Part shown: one piece after another, positions 18,764 to 32,131 of the stretch
Position numbering within the stretch: position 1 is the first letter of the stretch
How the letters are laid out: the number at the start of each line of letters is the position of its first letter
Origin: JAFGPJ01 sp964612465
Lineage (GTDB): Bacteria; Planctomycetota; Phycisphaerae; Sedimentisphaerales; Anaerobacaceae
Assembly (NCBI GenBank): GCA_964612465.1
Contig: CAZTDF010000001.1
Span: 1 to 64,000, forward strand
DNA: 64,000 nt
Reading direction: 5' to 3'
Position numbers and translations under genes: made by a program
The notes under the pieces: model-generated
Seen by the model: only the letters and a program-made list of their open reading frames with translations
Databases searched by the model: none
What the model was told of the DNA's origin: nothing

Positions 18764-21190
18764 ATGATGATACTTGTCAACGACATCAAATTCGGTATTC
18801 GCCAGCTACTAAAGTCTCCCGGCATTACGGCGATTGCAGTGCTGACGCTGGCTATTGGCATCGGGGCGAATATCACGATATTCAGCTTCTTTAACGCTTA
18901 TTTACTGCGCCCCTTACCGTATAAGGAGGCTGATCACCTGGTGACCATCCAGGAGCAGGATAGAAAGACAGGTGACAGGAGAGGGAATATCTCGTATGCC
19001 AACTATCTGGACTGGACCGAACACAACCAATGCTTTGAGGCGTTGGGTTGTTATGGTTTTGGTAGCTATACCCTTAAGGTCCAGGATGCGTCTGAACGCT
19101 TCACCTGTATACAAGCCACCGGCAACCTGCTAACCATGCTCGGTGTGGAACCCATAGCCGGTCGACTATTCGGGCCGGATGACGATCAGCCGCAGGCAGA
19201 AAGGACCGTCATTCTAAGTGATGCAATGTGGCAACGCTGCTTTGGGGGTAAGACCGATGTGCTTGGCAAATCCATTACACTCAATGAACGTCCTTATACG
19301 GTTATCGGCGTGTTACCGGCTTCGTTCGCCTTCCCTCCCATAGGCCAGACGGATCCAGTGGACCTATGGACTCCCATGGCACCCATGACAGTGATTCCTG
19401 GAAATGAGTGGATTGCGGAACGAGGTAACTATGCGGGAACCACAGGTATCGGGAGACTCAAACCGGGAGTGTCCCTAATGCAGGCTCAGGCCGAAATGGA
19501 TCTGGTGGCACGGCAATTGGAGCAAGCCTATCCTGCCAATAAAGACAAGGGCATCTTCGTGGGATCATTCCATCATCGTCTCGTCCAGAACGTTAAGCCT
19601 GTGATGTTGCTGTTGATGGGTGCGGTTGCCTGTGTCCTCTTGATTGTATGCGTAAATATCGCCAACCTGCTGCTGGCTCGTACAGGTGCACGGGCTCAGG
19701 AATTCGCGGTACGTAGTGCCTTGGGGGCGGATCGCTATCAGCTCTTTCGTCAGTTATTCTGCGAGAGTCTGTTGTTGGCCGGATTGGGGGGCATAGGAGG
19801 GCTCATATTGGCCTGCTGGGGTATGAATCTTGTCAAGGGCTTATTGTCGGATCCTCCAGGCGGCAAATTTGTCGATGCAACTATGGTTCTATTTATACTG
19901 GGCGCCACTATGGGCACCGCTTTGATCTTCGGTTTATTGCCGGCGCTGCGGTCATCCCGTGTGAGCTTAAGCGGCATGCGCCGTGTGACTACCGGGCCGC
20001 GCAGCAATCGATTGCGCGATGCCCTGGTGGTCTCCGAGATGGGCCTGGCCCTGATTTTACTGGTCGGGGCCGGCTTATTGCTCCGCAGTTTTATTCATTA
20101 TATAGGGAGTGATCCCGGTTTCAATACTGAGAGTACCCTGGTCATGAGTCTTGACTTGCCCAAAAGAATCGGTCAAGAACCTCAACAGAAACAGGACTTT
20201 TATCGAGAACTCGTACGACAGGTCCAGCCCATCACCGGTGTTGAGCACGTGGGCGCGGCCTCGAACATCCTGGGGCATTGGGGCCAGACTTACTATGTTG
20301 AAGGCAGCCCTATACCAGAGCCCGGTAAGAGCAGTGGGGCCAACATAGGTAATGTCACGCCAGGATTTTTCCAGTCTATGGGGATTCCACTTTTGGAGGG
20401 GCGTTTTTTCACAGAGCATGATCATCGAGACGCGGTCCGGGTGGCTATCGTGGACGAGAAACTGGCACGCAAATGGTGGCCCGATGAAAGTCCCATTGGA
20501 AAACGTCTGCAACGCAATTCGCGACCTGACCCTAATGATCCTTGGTATCAGGTAGTCGGCATGGTGGCTCACACCAAAAACGACGGTGTCGATCAGGACG
20601 CAGGGGAATACCTGTATTTTAGCGCTTATCAGTCCGTTCAGACCTTCTGGGACAGCATTACACTCATCGTACGTAGCGACGGTGATCCCATGCGTCTGGT
20701 AGGTGGGATTAAACAGGCTCTTGCTGTTGTTGACTCCGAGGTATCCACCAGCAACATCCGCACCTTGCAGAGGATTGTAGGCAAGCAATCCTATATGCGA
20801 CGTCTCATCACGACCGTCTTGGGCCTATTCGCAGTCACAGCCCTGGTGCTTTCCAGCCTGGGTATTTATGGTGTGATGGCCTATTCAATGTCCCAACGGA
20901 CGCATGAAATCGGCATCCGCATGGCTCTCGGGGCCCACGTTGGTGATGTCCTGCGACTCGTCCTCACCCATGGAATAAAACTGACACTCTTGGGTATTGG
21001 TCTGGGACTTTTAGGCACCTTAGTGTTGAGTAGGCTGGTCGATAGCTTTCTCTTTGGTGTTACCGCGCGGGACCCGATCACATTCCTTGTGGTCACTGGC
21101 ATCTTAACCGGAGCGGCCCTGTTGGCCTGTTATCTGCCAGCACGGCGAGCAGCAAGGATCGATCCGATGGAGGCGTTGAGGTATGAGTGA
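18764..21190 (+). CDS. MacB-like FtsX permease 6
   Basis: This 808-residue permease does not group tightly with others in the array. After TM1 it reads LLRPLPYKEADHLVTIQEQD and NYLDWTEHNQCFEALG, a form common among stand-alone MacB-like permeases. Coupling motifs are QEFAVRSALGADRYQLFRQL and EIGIRMALGAHVGDVLRL. The tail is RAARIDPMEALRYE. A 90-base spacer precedes it, one of the longest in the array, with an AAAGGAA site before ATGATG. Confidence 0.9.
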   Translation: MMILVNDIKFGIRQLLKSPGITAIAVLTLAIGIGANITIFSFFNAYLLRPLPYKEADHLVTIQEQDRKTGDRRGNISYANYLDWTEHNQCFEALGCYGFGSYTLKVQDASERFTCIQATGNLLTMLGVEPIAGRLFGPDDDQPQAERTVILSDAMWQRCFGGKTDVLGKSITLNERPYTVIGVLPASFAFPPIGQTDPVDLWTPMAPMTVIPGNEWIAERGNYAGTTGIGRLKPGVSLMQAQAEMDLVARQLEQAYPANKDKGIFVGSFHHRLVQNVKPVMLLLMGAVACVLLIVCVNIANLLLARTGARAQEFAVRSALGADRYQLFRQLFCESLLLAGLGGIGGLILACWGMNLVKGLLSDPPGGKFVDATMVLFILGATMGTALIFGLLPALRSSRVSLSGMRRVTTGPRSNRLRDALVVSEMGLALILLVGAGLLLRSFIHYIGSDPGFNTESTLVMSLDLPKRIGQEPQQKQDFYRELVRQVQPITGVEHVGAASNILGHWGQTYYVEGSPIPEPGKSSGANIGNVTPGFFQSMGIPLLEGRFFTEHDHRDAVRVAIVDEKLARKWWPDESPIGKRLQRNSRPDPNDPWYQVVGMVAHTKNDGVDQDAGEYLYFSAYQSVQTFWDSITLIVRSDGDPMRLVGGIKQALAVVDSEVSTSNIRTLQRIVGKQSYMRRLITTVLGLFAVTALVLSSLGIYGVMAYSMSQRTHEIGIRMALGAHVGDVLRLVLTHGIKLTLLGIGLGLLGTLVLSRLVDSFLFGVTARDPITFLVVTGILTGAALLACYLPARRAARIDPMEALRYE

Positions 21191-21281
21191 AACGTGTAGC
21201 GATTTATTAGTTGTTGGTTATTCGTTGTTCATTGGAATTGCTTAGAACTATGAACTACGAACTAAAAATTGGAGTTATAAG

Positions 21282-23720
21282 ATGACAACCCTAATCAATG
21301 ACATCAAATATGCTTTACGACAACTGGGAAAAAATCCTAGCTTTATGATGGTGGCTGTTCTAACACTGGCCATCGGTATAGGGGCAAATACAGCGGTCTT
21401 TTGTCTATTGAACTCAGTGTTATTGCGTCCCTTACCTGTACGGAATCCAGATGAATTACGCGGAATTAATTGGATTGGAGATTTCTGCCCCGGACATATT
21501 CATGGGCGTGTCACAGGTGCATCCAACGGAGAACAGATATCTAATACCTTCACCTACCCGGCTTTTTGCGAATTTCGTGACCGCGGTGCGAGTTTGGCGG
21601 AGGTCTTTGCATATTTGGGATTCAATCCGTTTGGAGTTCCTACAGTCCGGATTCGCGGCCAGTCTTATACCATGGATGGCATGATAGTCTCGGGCAATTT
21701 CTTCCAGGGATTGGGCCTGAAACCTTTATTAGGCCACACAATTATGCCGGAACATGACCGACCTGGAGTCACACCGGTTGCCGTCATTTCCTTCCACGCC
21801 TGGCAAAAGTATTTCGGCGGGGATCCGAATGTCATCGGCCAAACAATTGTTTTGAAACAGACCAATGCCACGGTGATCGGCGTGCTTGACAAAGGTTTTC
21901 TCGGAGTGGAAAAGGGCCGAAGGTGCGATATTTACGTCCCCTTGGCATTGCAACCTCAAATAGAGGGTATCTGCGCGCTGGAATCTACTGACCACTGGTG
22001 GGTTGAAGTGATGGCCCGTTTGAAACCGTCAGTCGATGAGTTTCAGGTCAGTCGCTTGCTTGGGGGGGTGTTTGTGCAAACGACCAGTGAAACAGTTGCC
22101 AACGCGTCTGAGAAGAACCTTCGCATTGTCCTGACCGACGGCAGCGGCGGCCTGATTGGTGCTTTAGCACCGCGCAGACTTATGATGGCTAAGCCCCTCT
22201 ACCTTCTATTCGGATTAGTGGGGATTGTCCTGCTGGTGACCTGTGTTAATCTGGCGGGACTCCTTCTGGCTCGGGGTGCGATGCGCCATCATGAATTTGC
22301 CGTGCGTGCGGCCTTAGGCGCCCGACGCAGTCGGTTGATACAACAGTTGCTTACAGAGAGTATAGTGCTGTCAGTGTTCGGTGCAGGTTGCGGATTTCTG
22401 CTGGCCTCCTGGATAAAACCAGTTCTGGCCCGTGTTCTTTGGTCTTCGGATACTGTCATCAACTTACAGAGCGATCTCTATGTGTGTGGATTTATATTGG
22501 CAGTCCTGGTGGTCGCCACGGTTTTATTCGGCCTTTTACCTGCCCTGCGCGTTGTGCGTACAAATCCAGTGATCCATTTCAAGAACAGAACGATACTTGG
22601 GGAACCACGCTTGCGTTTAAGCAGAATGCTAATCTCTACCCAGGTGGGGCTTTCACTACTATTGCTGGTGGGCGCCTGTTTGTTCACCAGGACGTTAATC
22701 AATATCCGGCGTATCGAGACCGGTTTCAACATCGAAAATCTGTTGATGTTCCGTGCGGAAACGGGCGAACGCCAGGCAGAATTTATCGCAGCTATTAGCA
22801 CCTTGCCCGGCGTGAAGGCCGTAACGTATTCTAATCTTACCTTGTTGGATGGCGGTAGGAGCAGCACGACAATACCTTTGCCTGGAAGACCTTCCGGAAA
22901 TCTAAATATTCTAAAATTGGATGTCAGTGAAACGTTTTTGCAAACCATGGGTATACCGTTGTTGGCCGGGCGTGACTTTCAGACGGTCGATACGCAAGAG
23001 TCACAGAGAGCGATTATCGTGAATCGGTCTCTGGTCGAATCCGCTTTCCACGATGAAAGTCCGATTGGTAAAATCCTGAGAATTAATCAAAAGGATTATA
23101 CGATTGTGGGAGTTTGCGGAGACACCAAGTACTACGACCTCAAGACGGCCTGCGAACCTATTGTTTTCTTTCCCTCCGGCCAGGGAGCAAGTTATGCCGT
23201 GCGTACAGCAGGGAATCCGCAACATCTGATCCCGGCCGTGCGCCAGACCTTGGCCAGGATCGATCTTGGCGCGGCCTTGTCTGGAATACAAACACTAAAG
23301 ACCAAAATCGATGAGAATATTATTCAAGAGCGATCTTTTGCCTGGCTTGCCTCGTCTCTGGCGTTCTTGGCGGTTCTGCAATCCTGTATCGGTCTTTACG
23401 GATTGTTGGCCCACAATGTGACGCGTCGTACCGGCGAAATCGGCATTCGGATGGCACTCGGAGCAACACCGCGGGCCGTTGCATGGCCGATCCTTCGCAG
23501 CGCCATGCTGTTGGTGACCGCCGGAGTAATGGTTGGCGTTCCTGCTGTTCTTGCCACCGTACGAATTGTCCGTAGCTATCTTTTCGGAATCGAACCGTAC
23601 GATCCGGTCACTCTTATCATTGCTATTATTTTGTTGTTTGCGGTTGCAGTTCTGACAGCATGGATTCCAGCTCGCCGGGCGGCGAAGATTGATCCGATGG
23701 AGGCGCTGAGATACGAGTAG
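21282..23720 (+). CDS. MacB-like FtsX permease 7
   Basis: This 812-residue permease is the third member of subgroup B (LRPLPVRNPDELRGINW; TENLLM-like IENLLMFRAE; EIGIRMALGATPRAVAWPIL). It is separated from permeases 4 and 5 by permease 6, so duplication was followed by insertion or rearrangement. The second periplasmic domain is shorter than in permeases 4 and 5. A 91-base AT-rich spacer lies upstream. It ends KIDPMEALRYE. Confidence 0.9.
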   Translation: MTTLINDIKYALRQLGKNPSFMMVAVLTLAIGIGANTAVFCLLNSVLLRPLPVRNPDELRGINWIGDFCPGHIHGRVTGASNGEQISNTFTYPAFCEFRDRGASLAEVFAYLGFNPFGVPTVRIRGQSYTMDGMIVSGNFFQGLGLKPLLGHTIMPEHDRPGVTPVAVISFHAWQKYFGGDPNVIGQTIVLKQTNATVIGVLDKGFLGVEKGRRCDIYVPLALQPQIEGICALESTDHWWVEVMARLKPSVDEFQVSRLLGGVFVQTTSETVANASEKNLRIVLTDGSGGLIGALAPRRLMMAKPLYLLFGLVGIVLLVTCVNLAGLLLARGAMRHHEFAVRAALGARRSRLIQQLLTESIVLSVFGAGCGFLLASWIKPVLARVLWSSDTVINLQSDLYVCGFILAVLVVATVLFGLLPALRVVRTNPVIHFKNRTILGEPRLRLSRMLISTQVGLSLLLLVGACLFTRTLINIRRIETGFNIENLLMFRAETGERQAEFIAAISTLPGVKAVTYSNLTLLDGGRSSTTIPLPGRPSGNLNILKLDVSETFLQTMGIPLLAGRDFQTVDTQESQRAIIVNRSLVESAFHDESPIGKILRINQKDYTIVGVCGDTKYYDLKTACEPIVFFPSGQGASYAVRTAGNPQHLIPAVRQTLARIDLGAALSGIQTLKTKIDENIIQERSFAWLASSLAFLAVLQSCIGLYGLLAHNVTRRTGEIGIRMALGATPRAVAWPILRSAMLLVTAGVMVGVPAVLATVRIVRSYLFGIEPYDPVTLIIAIILLFAVAVLTAWIPARRAAKIDPMEALRYE

Positions 23721-23766
23721 TTCCGAAAGAATACAGAATGGAAGAAATAAGATATTTAAGGAATTA

Positions 23767-26298
23767 ATGATGACGACGATATGGCATGACATGCGATATG
23801 GCGTTCGGATACTGGTTAAGAAACCCGGATTCACGATTGTGATAGTCCTGACACTCGCTTTGGGCATTGGAGCCAACACAACCATCTTTAGTTTTCTGGA
23901 TCGTGTCATACTTCGGCCGCTTTCTGTGGAGAAACCGCGAGAACTGGTCAAGCTGGAATATCAATTTCAATATCAACATGGTAATCATTCCGGTGTGGGT
24001 AAGGATAATAAATTCACTTATCCACTCTACGTGAGTTATCGTGATCAGTCTGAAGTGTTTTCCGGACTGATAGCTTATACATCTGGCAAGCTGTCATCCG
24101 GTGTGCGGGTGGGTGATTCGGTCGAGCACGTTGCATCGTTGGCTGTCTCCAGTAACTATTTTTCCGTTCTCGGGATTAAACCTGTGATTGGGCGTTTCTT
24201 TCTTCCGGAGCAGGAAACCGGACACGGCGCGCATTCTGCTGCCGTGATCAGTCACAGGCTTTGGCGTCGTTTATTCCACGGCGATCCGGCGGCCCTGGGT
24301 AAAACTATTTCTATCAGTAACCATATCTTCATGGTCGTTGGTGTGACGCCCCCCGAGTTCACCGGAACCGTGGCGATGATGAATCCAGGAGTGTATATCA
24401 CCCTTGGTGCGCAAGGGCAGATGGACAATTTCCATTGGGACAATCCAGGTAATTTTTCATTCTTTTGTCTCGGGCGTCTTAAACCGGGAGTGAGTCGCGC
24501 CCAGGCCGAGGCCAAACTCCTTGTTCTGACAGAGCAGATCAATCAAGTGGATTCTTACAGAACCGCCTATACGAATTTTATGGTCAAGGATGGAAGCCGG
24601 GGCACAAATCCTGTTGCCCACGAAAATTATTATTGGCTGGTCGTCGTTTTGTTTCAGACACCCACGATGCTGGTCCTACTGGTTGCCTGTGCCAATGTGG
24701 CGAATATATTACTTGCTCGAGGGATGATGCGCCAGCGAGAGATCGCCATTCGCCGGGCCATGGGGGCTAATCGACGTGACATCATACGACAGTTGCTGGT
24801 AGAAAGCTCGCTTTTAGCGCTATTGAGTGGTGTATGCGGCGCTCTTTTAGCCCATTGGTTGACGCTCACACTTCGGTCGGCCCTTCCTTTCATCCAACAG
24901 ATCGGTTTACCTGTAGGTGTGGATGGACGCGTTCTTTGTCTGACATTGCTGGGATCCTTGGGCTCCGTGTTTCTTTTTGGCCTGGTACCGGCCTTTCAGG
25001 TGTCGCGTCCCAACGTGATGACCGTTTTGAAGGAGGGCGCCGGAACGGTCACTTTCTTCGCCCGGCGCTTTAGCTTGCGCAACATTCTGGTCGTCATCCA
25101 GGTGGCTGTTTCTGTGATTGTATTGTCATTTGGTGTATTGTGCTTTCTGAGTCTCCGCGCGCTTCGAGTTGCTGATCCGGGTTACGATCCTAAAAGAGTG
25201 TTAGCCGTATCCTTCGACGTCAAAGACGAATTGCCCGTAAACATCGACTTTAGAGAACTGTTTACACATTTGCAGGAACGAGTGACTTCCCTTCCCGGAG
25301 TGCAGACCGTCAGTCTAACATCGAGTGTGCCGTTAACGGCAACTGGACGGACTAGAACGGGTGCCGGACATATTGAAGGTTACCAGAAGCCTGCGGACCA
25401 GAACTATATCCCCTGGGATTACAGGACGGTTGGCCCGGGGTACTTTCGGACGCTGGGTGTTCCTTTGTTACGGGGACGGGACTTCACACCACAGGACGGT
25501 TCAGGGACGTCCAGGGTTATGATTATCAATGAATTAATGGCGCAGCGTTTCTGGCCGGGCCAGAATCCGATCGGCAAGCACGTTAATGTCGGGGGGGGGC
25601 CGCGGGAGGTGATTGGCATTGTCAAGGCGGTCAAGTTCAGTAACATTCGAGCAAAGCCTGAGCCGTTATCGTTCTGGCCGATCGCACAGCAATTGGATAA
25701 AAATAGTAAGCCATCGCTGTCGGCCGACAAATGGGGTCTGCTCATCCGTACCCAGGGCAATCATCAGTCACTGGTGTCCTTATTACAGGGGGAATTGGAG
25801 TCTGCGGGTTTGACGCCGGCAACTTACAAGATAGGTACCCTTGCCGAGCGTGCCAATGAGTTGCACACAGGACAACGTGTCATCACCGCGCTCTTGAGTG
25901 TGATTGGAGCAGTGGGGCTCTTGTTTGTGGCGACCGGGATTGCCGGTGTCATGGCTTTCGAGGTCAGTCGACGGACTCGGGAGATTGGTGTACGCATGGC
26001 GTTGGGGGCCCAATGGAAGGACGTACTGAGATTAGTGTTGCGCAAAGGAGCCATCCTGACGGGTATTGGATTAGGGCTTGGCCTGGGATTGAGTTGTATC
26101 CCTTGTTATATCTTGACCCGCTTAGTGCCGGATATCCGTTTTGTTGACGAGTACGCCCTTTACGGCGTGCACATGTGGGACCCATTGACTTACTTCTGTG
26201 TCGTGCTCCTTGTATCATTAGTCATGCTCGCGGCCTGCTATATCCCGGCCCGGCGGGCCGCCAAAATCGATCCGATGGTGGCGCTGCGTTATGAGTAA
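23767..26298 (+). CDS. MacB-like FtsX permease 8
   Basis: This 843-residue permease is the longest of the array. Its distinctive feature is an insertion in the last FtsX domain, where the usual short SLLYGVxPxDP loop is replaced by a longer stretch, roughly LVPDIRFVDEYALYGVHMWDP. Coupling motifs are REIAIRRAMGANRRDIIRQL and EIGVRMALGAQWKDVLRLVL. It ends KIDPMVALRYE. It is the last permease before the second ATPase gene and is separated from that gene by 40 bases carrying the GAATACAGAA spacer. Confidence 0.9.
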   Translation: MMTTIWHDMRYGVRILVKKPGFTIVIVLTLALGIGANTTIFSFLDRVILRPLSVEKPRELVKLEYQFQYQHGNHSGVGKDNKFTYPLYVSYRDQSEVFSGLIAYTSGKLSSGVRVGDSVEHVASLAVSSNYFSVLGIKPVIGRFFLPEQETGHGAHSAAVISHRLWRRLFHGDPAALGKTISISNHIFMVVGVTPPEFTGTVAMMNPGVYITLGAQGQMDNFHWDNPGNFSFFCLGRLKPGVSRAQAEAKLLVLTEQINQVDSYRTAYTNFMVKDGSRGTNPVAHENYYWLVVVLFQTPTMLVLLVACANVANILLARGMMRQREIAIRRAMGANRRDIIRQLLVESSLLALLSGVCGALLAHWLTLTLRSALPFIQQIGLPVGVDGRVLCLTLLGSLGSVFLFGLVPAFQVSRPNVMTVLKEGAGTVTFFARRFSLRNILVVIQVAVSVIVLSFGVLCFLSLRALRVADPGYDPKRVLAVSFDVKDELPVNIDFRELFTHLQERVTSLPGVQTVSLTSSVPLTATGRTRTGAGHIEGYQKPADQNYIPWDYRTVGPGYFRTLGVPLLRGRDFTPQDGSGTSRVMIINELMAQRFWPGQNPIGKHVNVGGGPREVIGIVKAVKFSNIRAKPEPLSFWPIAQQLDKNSKPSLSADKWGLLIRTQGNHQSLVSLLQGELESAGLTPATYKIGTLAERANELHTGQRVITALLSVIGAVGLLFVATGIAGVMAFEVSRRTREIGVRMALGAQWKDVLRLVLRKGAILTGIGLGLGLGLSCIPCYILTRLVPDIRFVDEYALYGVHMWDPLTYFCVVLLVSLVMLAACYIPARRAAKIDPMVALRYE

Positions 26299-26338
26299 TT
26301 GAAAACGAATACAGAAAACAGAATACGGAAGCAAAATT

Positions 26339-27036
26339 ATGATTAAACTTAACCACATTCAAAAACGTTACAACACACGTGCAGGATTTGTCTATGTGCT
26401 GCAACAGATCAACCTGACCATCGAAAAAGGAGAATTCGTCACCATCATGGGCCCATCCGGGGCAGGTAAAACAACGTTGCTGAACATCATCGGCATGTTG
26501 GACGGTGAGTGGGAGGGCGAGTATTATCTTGATGAGAATCCTGTGCACGAACTCAAGCCAAAGAACCGCCTAGCTCTGAACCGGCAATATATCGGCTTTG
26601 TCTTTCAGAACTTCAATCTGCTGGATAGTCTTACTGTATACGAGAATCTGGAGGCCCCGCTGTCCTATCGCAATGTCAAGGGCTCCGAGCGAGCGAGCAT
26701 CGTCTGCGATACACTGGATCGTTTCAGCATTGTGGGCAAGAAAGACCTTTTCCCCAGCCAGCTCTCCGGCGGCCAGCAGCAGCTTGTGGGTGTAGCGCGG
26801 GCCGTAGTAGCCAGCCCCAAGCTGATCCTTGCGGACGAGCCTACAGGCAATCTGCATTCGAGTCAGGGCAAGGACGTAATGGCCCTGCTCAAGAAGCTCA
26901 ATCGCGAGGGCACCACGATAATCCAGGTGACGCACAATGAAGGTTATGCCGCCTACGGCAATCGCATAATCAAACTCAAAGACGGCTGGCAGGACGGCGA
27001 GGTCGTAATCGAACAATCGGTCAAGAAGGAGAATCT

Positions 27037-27040
<4 letters not shown>
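26339..27040 (+). CDS. MacB/LolD-type ABC transporter ATPase (second), with altered motifs
   Basis: This 233-residue ATPase begins a second sub-block, overlapping permease 9 by four bases (ATGA). Walker A GPSGAGKTT, Q-loop FQNFNL and Walker B LILADEPTG are standard. The signature reads LSGGQQQLVGVA, with Leu replacing the usual Arg. The D-loop is GNLHS with His for Asp, and the H-loop is VTHNE. The changes may lower its own turnover, or it may work as a heterodimer with the intact ATPase at 5358. It could also serve only permease 9. Annotation as an ABC ATPase is certain; activity is not. Confidence 0.9.
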
Positions 27041-29511
<2,471 letters not shown>

Positions 29512-29560
29512 TTGAGCGAGAATACAGAATACAGGAGACAGAATTCAAAAGGAACAACAA

Positions 29561-32089
29561 ATGAAGACGATATGGCATGACATACGTTATGGTCTCCGAA
29601 TGTTGAGGAAGAAACCGGGATTCACGGCGATTGCCCTGATTACCCTTGCTATCGGCATCGGGGCCAACACGATCATGTTCAGCGTTGTCAATGCACTGGT
29701 CTTTCGGCCGGTACAGGTCAAGGAGCCCGAGAAGCTGGTATGCTGCAAGATTCGCAACTTCGGGCTCGGAATAACACCCTATTCCGCTTATCAGATGATT
29801 CGTAACGACAGTCAGGTATTCAGCGATCTGATGGTCCAGGACGATGGTTTGGGATATGTCACTTTGGCGCATGGGCAGAAAGCCAGGCAAGTCTGCGGGA
29901 TGTTTGTTTCGGCCAACTACTTTTCCTTCCTGGGCGTTACACCCGAATTCGGACGGGGTTTTCTGCCTGAGGAGGAGCGTCAGAACGCACCATCTGTTGC
30001 GATCCTGAGTTTCCGTGCCTGGCAGCGACTGGGCGGTGATCCGGAGATGGTGGGTCAACATCTCCGCGTCAACGGCGTATCCTGCGAGGTCGTTGGGGTA
30101 GCGCCGGAGGGATTCACCGGAGTCACGCACCTCGGCCCGGACCTTTGGCTGCCTCTGGGGAGCTATCTGCGCGTGGTTCGCCTGTCCCGGGGTATAAACA
30201 GGCCCGGCAAAGAAGCGAGTGACTGGGGTTATCCCGGTGTCATACCCGTGGGACGACTCAAGCCGGGTCTGAGCATGTCGGCGGCCCAGGCACAGTTGCA
30301 GGCACTTACCCCCCGGCTCAAGGAGCAATATCTGAGACAATGGAAGGGGAATTGCTCGCTTTACCTTCACCGTCCGCCCAGGTTCGCCATAATCAATGAC
30401 GACCGTGAGGGGGCTGCAATGGCCGCTTTCAGTCTGATACTTATAGGGGTTTCTGTTGCCGTCCTGCTTATCGCGTGTCTTAACCTTGCGGGCATGATGA
30501 TTGTTCAGGGGACCAGGCGCCATCGCGAGATCGCCGTTCGTTTAGCTCTCGGTGGAAGTCGTATTCTAATCATAAGGCAGCTGCTAATTGAGTCGATGCT
30601 GTACGCACTGCTCGGAGGAGCCTTCGGCCTTTTGCTGGCCTTCTGGGGCACGAGGGCTATAAATACATGGATAGCAGCTGTACAAGGGCCTCTTGATGCC
30701 GGTGCTGCATTAAGAGTCGGTATAAATATGCCTGTACTGGCAGTTACCCTGGGATTCTGCTTGATTGCCACCATTCTCTTCGGCCTCAGGCCGGCTCTGG
30801 GGCTGTCGCGTCGAGATATCATTGGTGAACTGAAAGAATCGGGCAGTGTTATGCTCCGGCCCTTTAAAAGAAAACGGGGCCGTTTATCCTTGTTTTGTCA
30901 GATCTCGCTGGCTGTTGTGCTTGTGATGGGTGCGGTACTCTTTACGCGTGGTGCGCTAAAAGCCCTTCGACCTAGTTCCGATTTCAGCTTTAAAGGCAAG
31001 CTGCTCGTTAAGCTCGATACGTTCGCCGCAGGTTATGACCTGGCGCAAAGCAGGCAGGTTTATGAAACACTGGTTGAGCGATTGCGGTCGCTTCCGGGAA
31101 TACGAACTGTCAGCCTGTCGGCCTCATCCCCCTTTGCCGAGGGCGGCGGCTATGGCGGGGTTGTTCGCGAATACGTACCGGGCATAGAAAACGACAAAAG
31201 CCGAGAAAGTGGAGCGTCTCCGCGTCCCGTTAAAGGCGCACCCCATGTACACACAGTAGGGGCCGATTACTTCGAGGCAGTGGGAATGCCTCTATTACAA
31301 GGCCGGCCCCTGCAACGTCTCGACAGCGTCCCTGATGCGGAAAAGGTCGTGATCATCGACGAACAGATCGCTCGACGACTCCGGCCGAACGGCAACGCCC
31401 TCGGGTGTCTGATTACATATGGTATGGAGACATCACCATTTCGTGTGGTAGGGATCGTACCAACATTGCGAATTGCCACTGACGATGAAGTCCCATCCCC
31501 CCAAATCTACTTACCGATGGCGGCCGACAGTCGGCCTACCTTCATTCATATTCGCGCCGCAGAGACCCTGCCTGAAAATGAAGTCGATCTGCAGGAAAAC
31601 ATTCGCATATTAATTCGAGAGATAGATCCTCAGTTACCAATCCTGTTACTGAAAAGTCTGGCGGACTGTTACTATGATAATCCTTTCGTTTGGATGGCGA
31701 CAATAGGTGCAAAGCTGGCAGCCATCTTCGGGGCGATGGCCCTGTTCCTGGCGTCGCTGGGGATTTATGCGGTCAAGGGCTACATGGTGGCTTCGCGCAC
31801 TCGAGATATCGGCATTCGCAAGGCCCTTGGCGCAACGCAAAGTGACATCATGGGCATGGTCATCCGGGAGGGAATGGTACTGACAGTGATAGGATTGATC
31901 GTTGGATTGTTTCTGGCCTTCGCTATAGGGCGACTGATTAGTAGCCTGCTCTACGGCGTCAGCCCGGTGGATCCTTTGAGTATCGCCGTGGCCGTGGCAT
32001 TGCTTGGAATCGCCTCGATGCTGGCCAGCTATATCCCCGCCCGCCGGGCGGCAAAGATCGACCCGATGGATGCATTGAGATATGAGTGA
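29561..32089 (+). CDS. MacB-like FtsX permease 10
   Basis: This 842-residue permease is a member of subgroup A (KPGFTAIALITLAIGIGANT; HREIAVRLALGGSRILIIRQL; DIGIRKALGATQSDIMGMVI). It has the same length as permease 1 and shares LRPNGNALGCLI with the LRPDGSALGCLI of that gene, about 23 kb away. It ends KIDPMDALRYE. The spacer upstream carries GAATACAGAA and the one downstream repeats the sequence found after permease 4. Confidence 0.9.
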   Translation: MKTIWHDIRYGLRMLRKKPGFTAIALITLAIGIGANTIMFSVVNALVFRPVQVKEPEKLVCCKIRNFGLGITPYSAYQMIRNDSQVFSDLMVQDDGLGYVTLAHGQKARQVCGMFVSANYFSFLGVTPEFGRGFLPEEERQNAPSVAILSFRAWQRLGGDPEMVGQHLRVNGVSCEVVGVAPEGFTGVTHLGPDLWLPLGSYLRVVRLSRGINRPGKEASDWGYPGVIPVGRLKPGLSMSAAQAQLQALTPRLKEQYLRQWKGNCSLYLHRPPRFAIINDDREGAAMAAFSLILIGVSVAVLLIACLNLAGMMIVQGTRRHREIAVRLALGGSRILIIRQLLIESMLYALLGGAFGLLLAFWGTRAINTWIAAVQGPLDAGAALRVGINMPVLAVTLGFCLIATILFGLRPALGLSRRDIIGELKESGSVMLRPFKRKRGRLSLFCQISLAVVLVMGAVLFTRGALKALRPSSDFSFKGKLLVKLDTFAAGYDLAQSRQVYETLVERLRSLPGIRTVSLSASSPFAEGGGYGGVVREYVPGIENDKSRESGASPRPVKGAPHVHTVGADYFEAVGMPLLQGRPLQRLDSVPDAEKVVIIDEQIARRLRPNGNALGCLITYGMETSPFRVVGIVPTLRIATDDEVPSPQIYLPMAADSRPTFIHIRAAETLPENEVDLQENIRILIREIDPQLPILLLKSLADCYYDNPFVWMATIGAKLAAIFGAMALFLASLGIYAVKGYMVASRTRDIGIRKALGATQSDIMGMVIREGMVLTVIGLIVGLFLAFAIGRLISSLLYGVSPVDPLSIAVAVALLGIASMLASYIPARRAAKIDPMDALRYE

Positions 32090-32131
32090 GAAAAACAGAA
32101 TAAACAACACAGAAGACAGAAGGAATTAGAA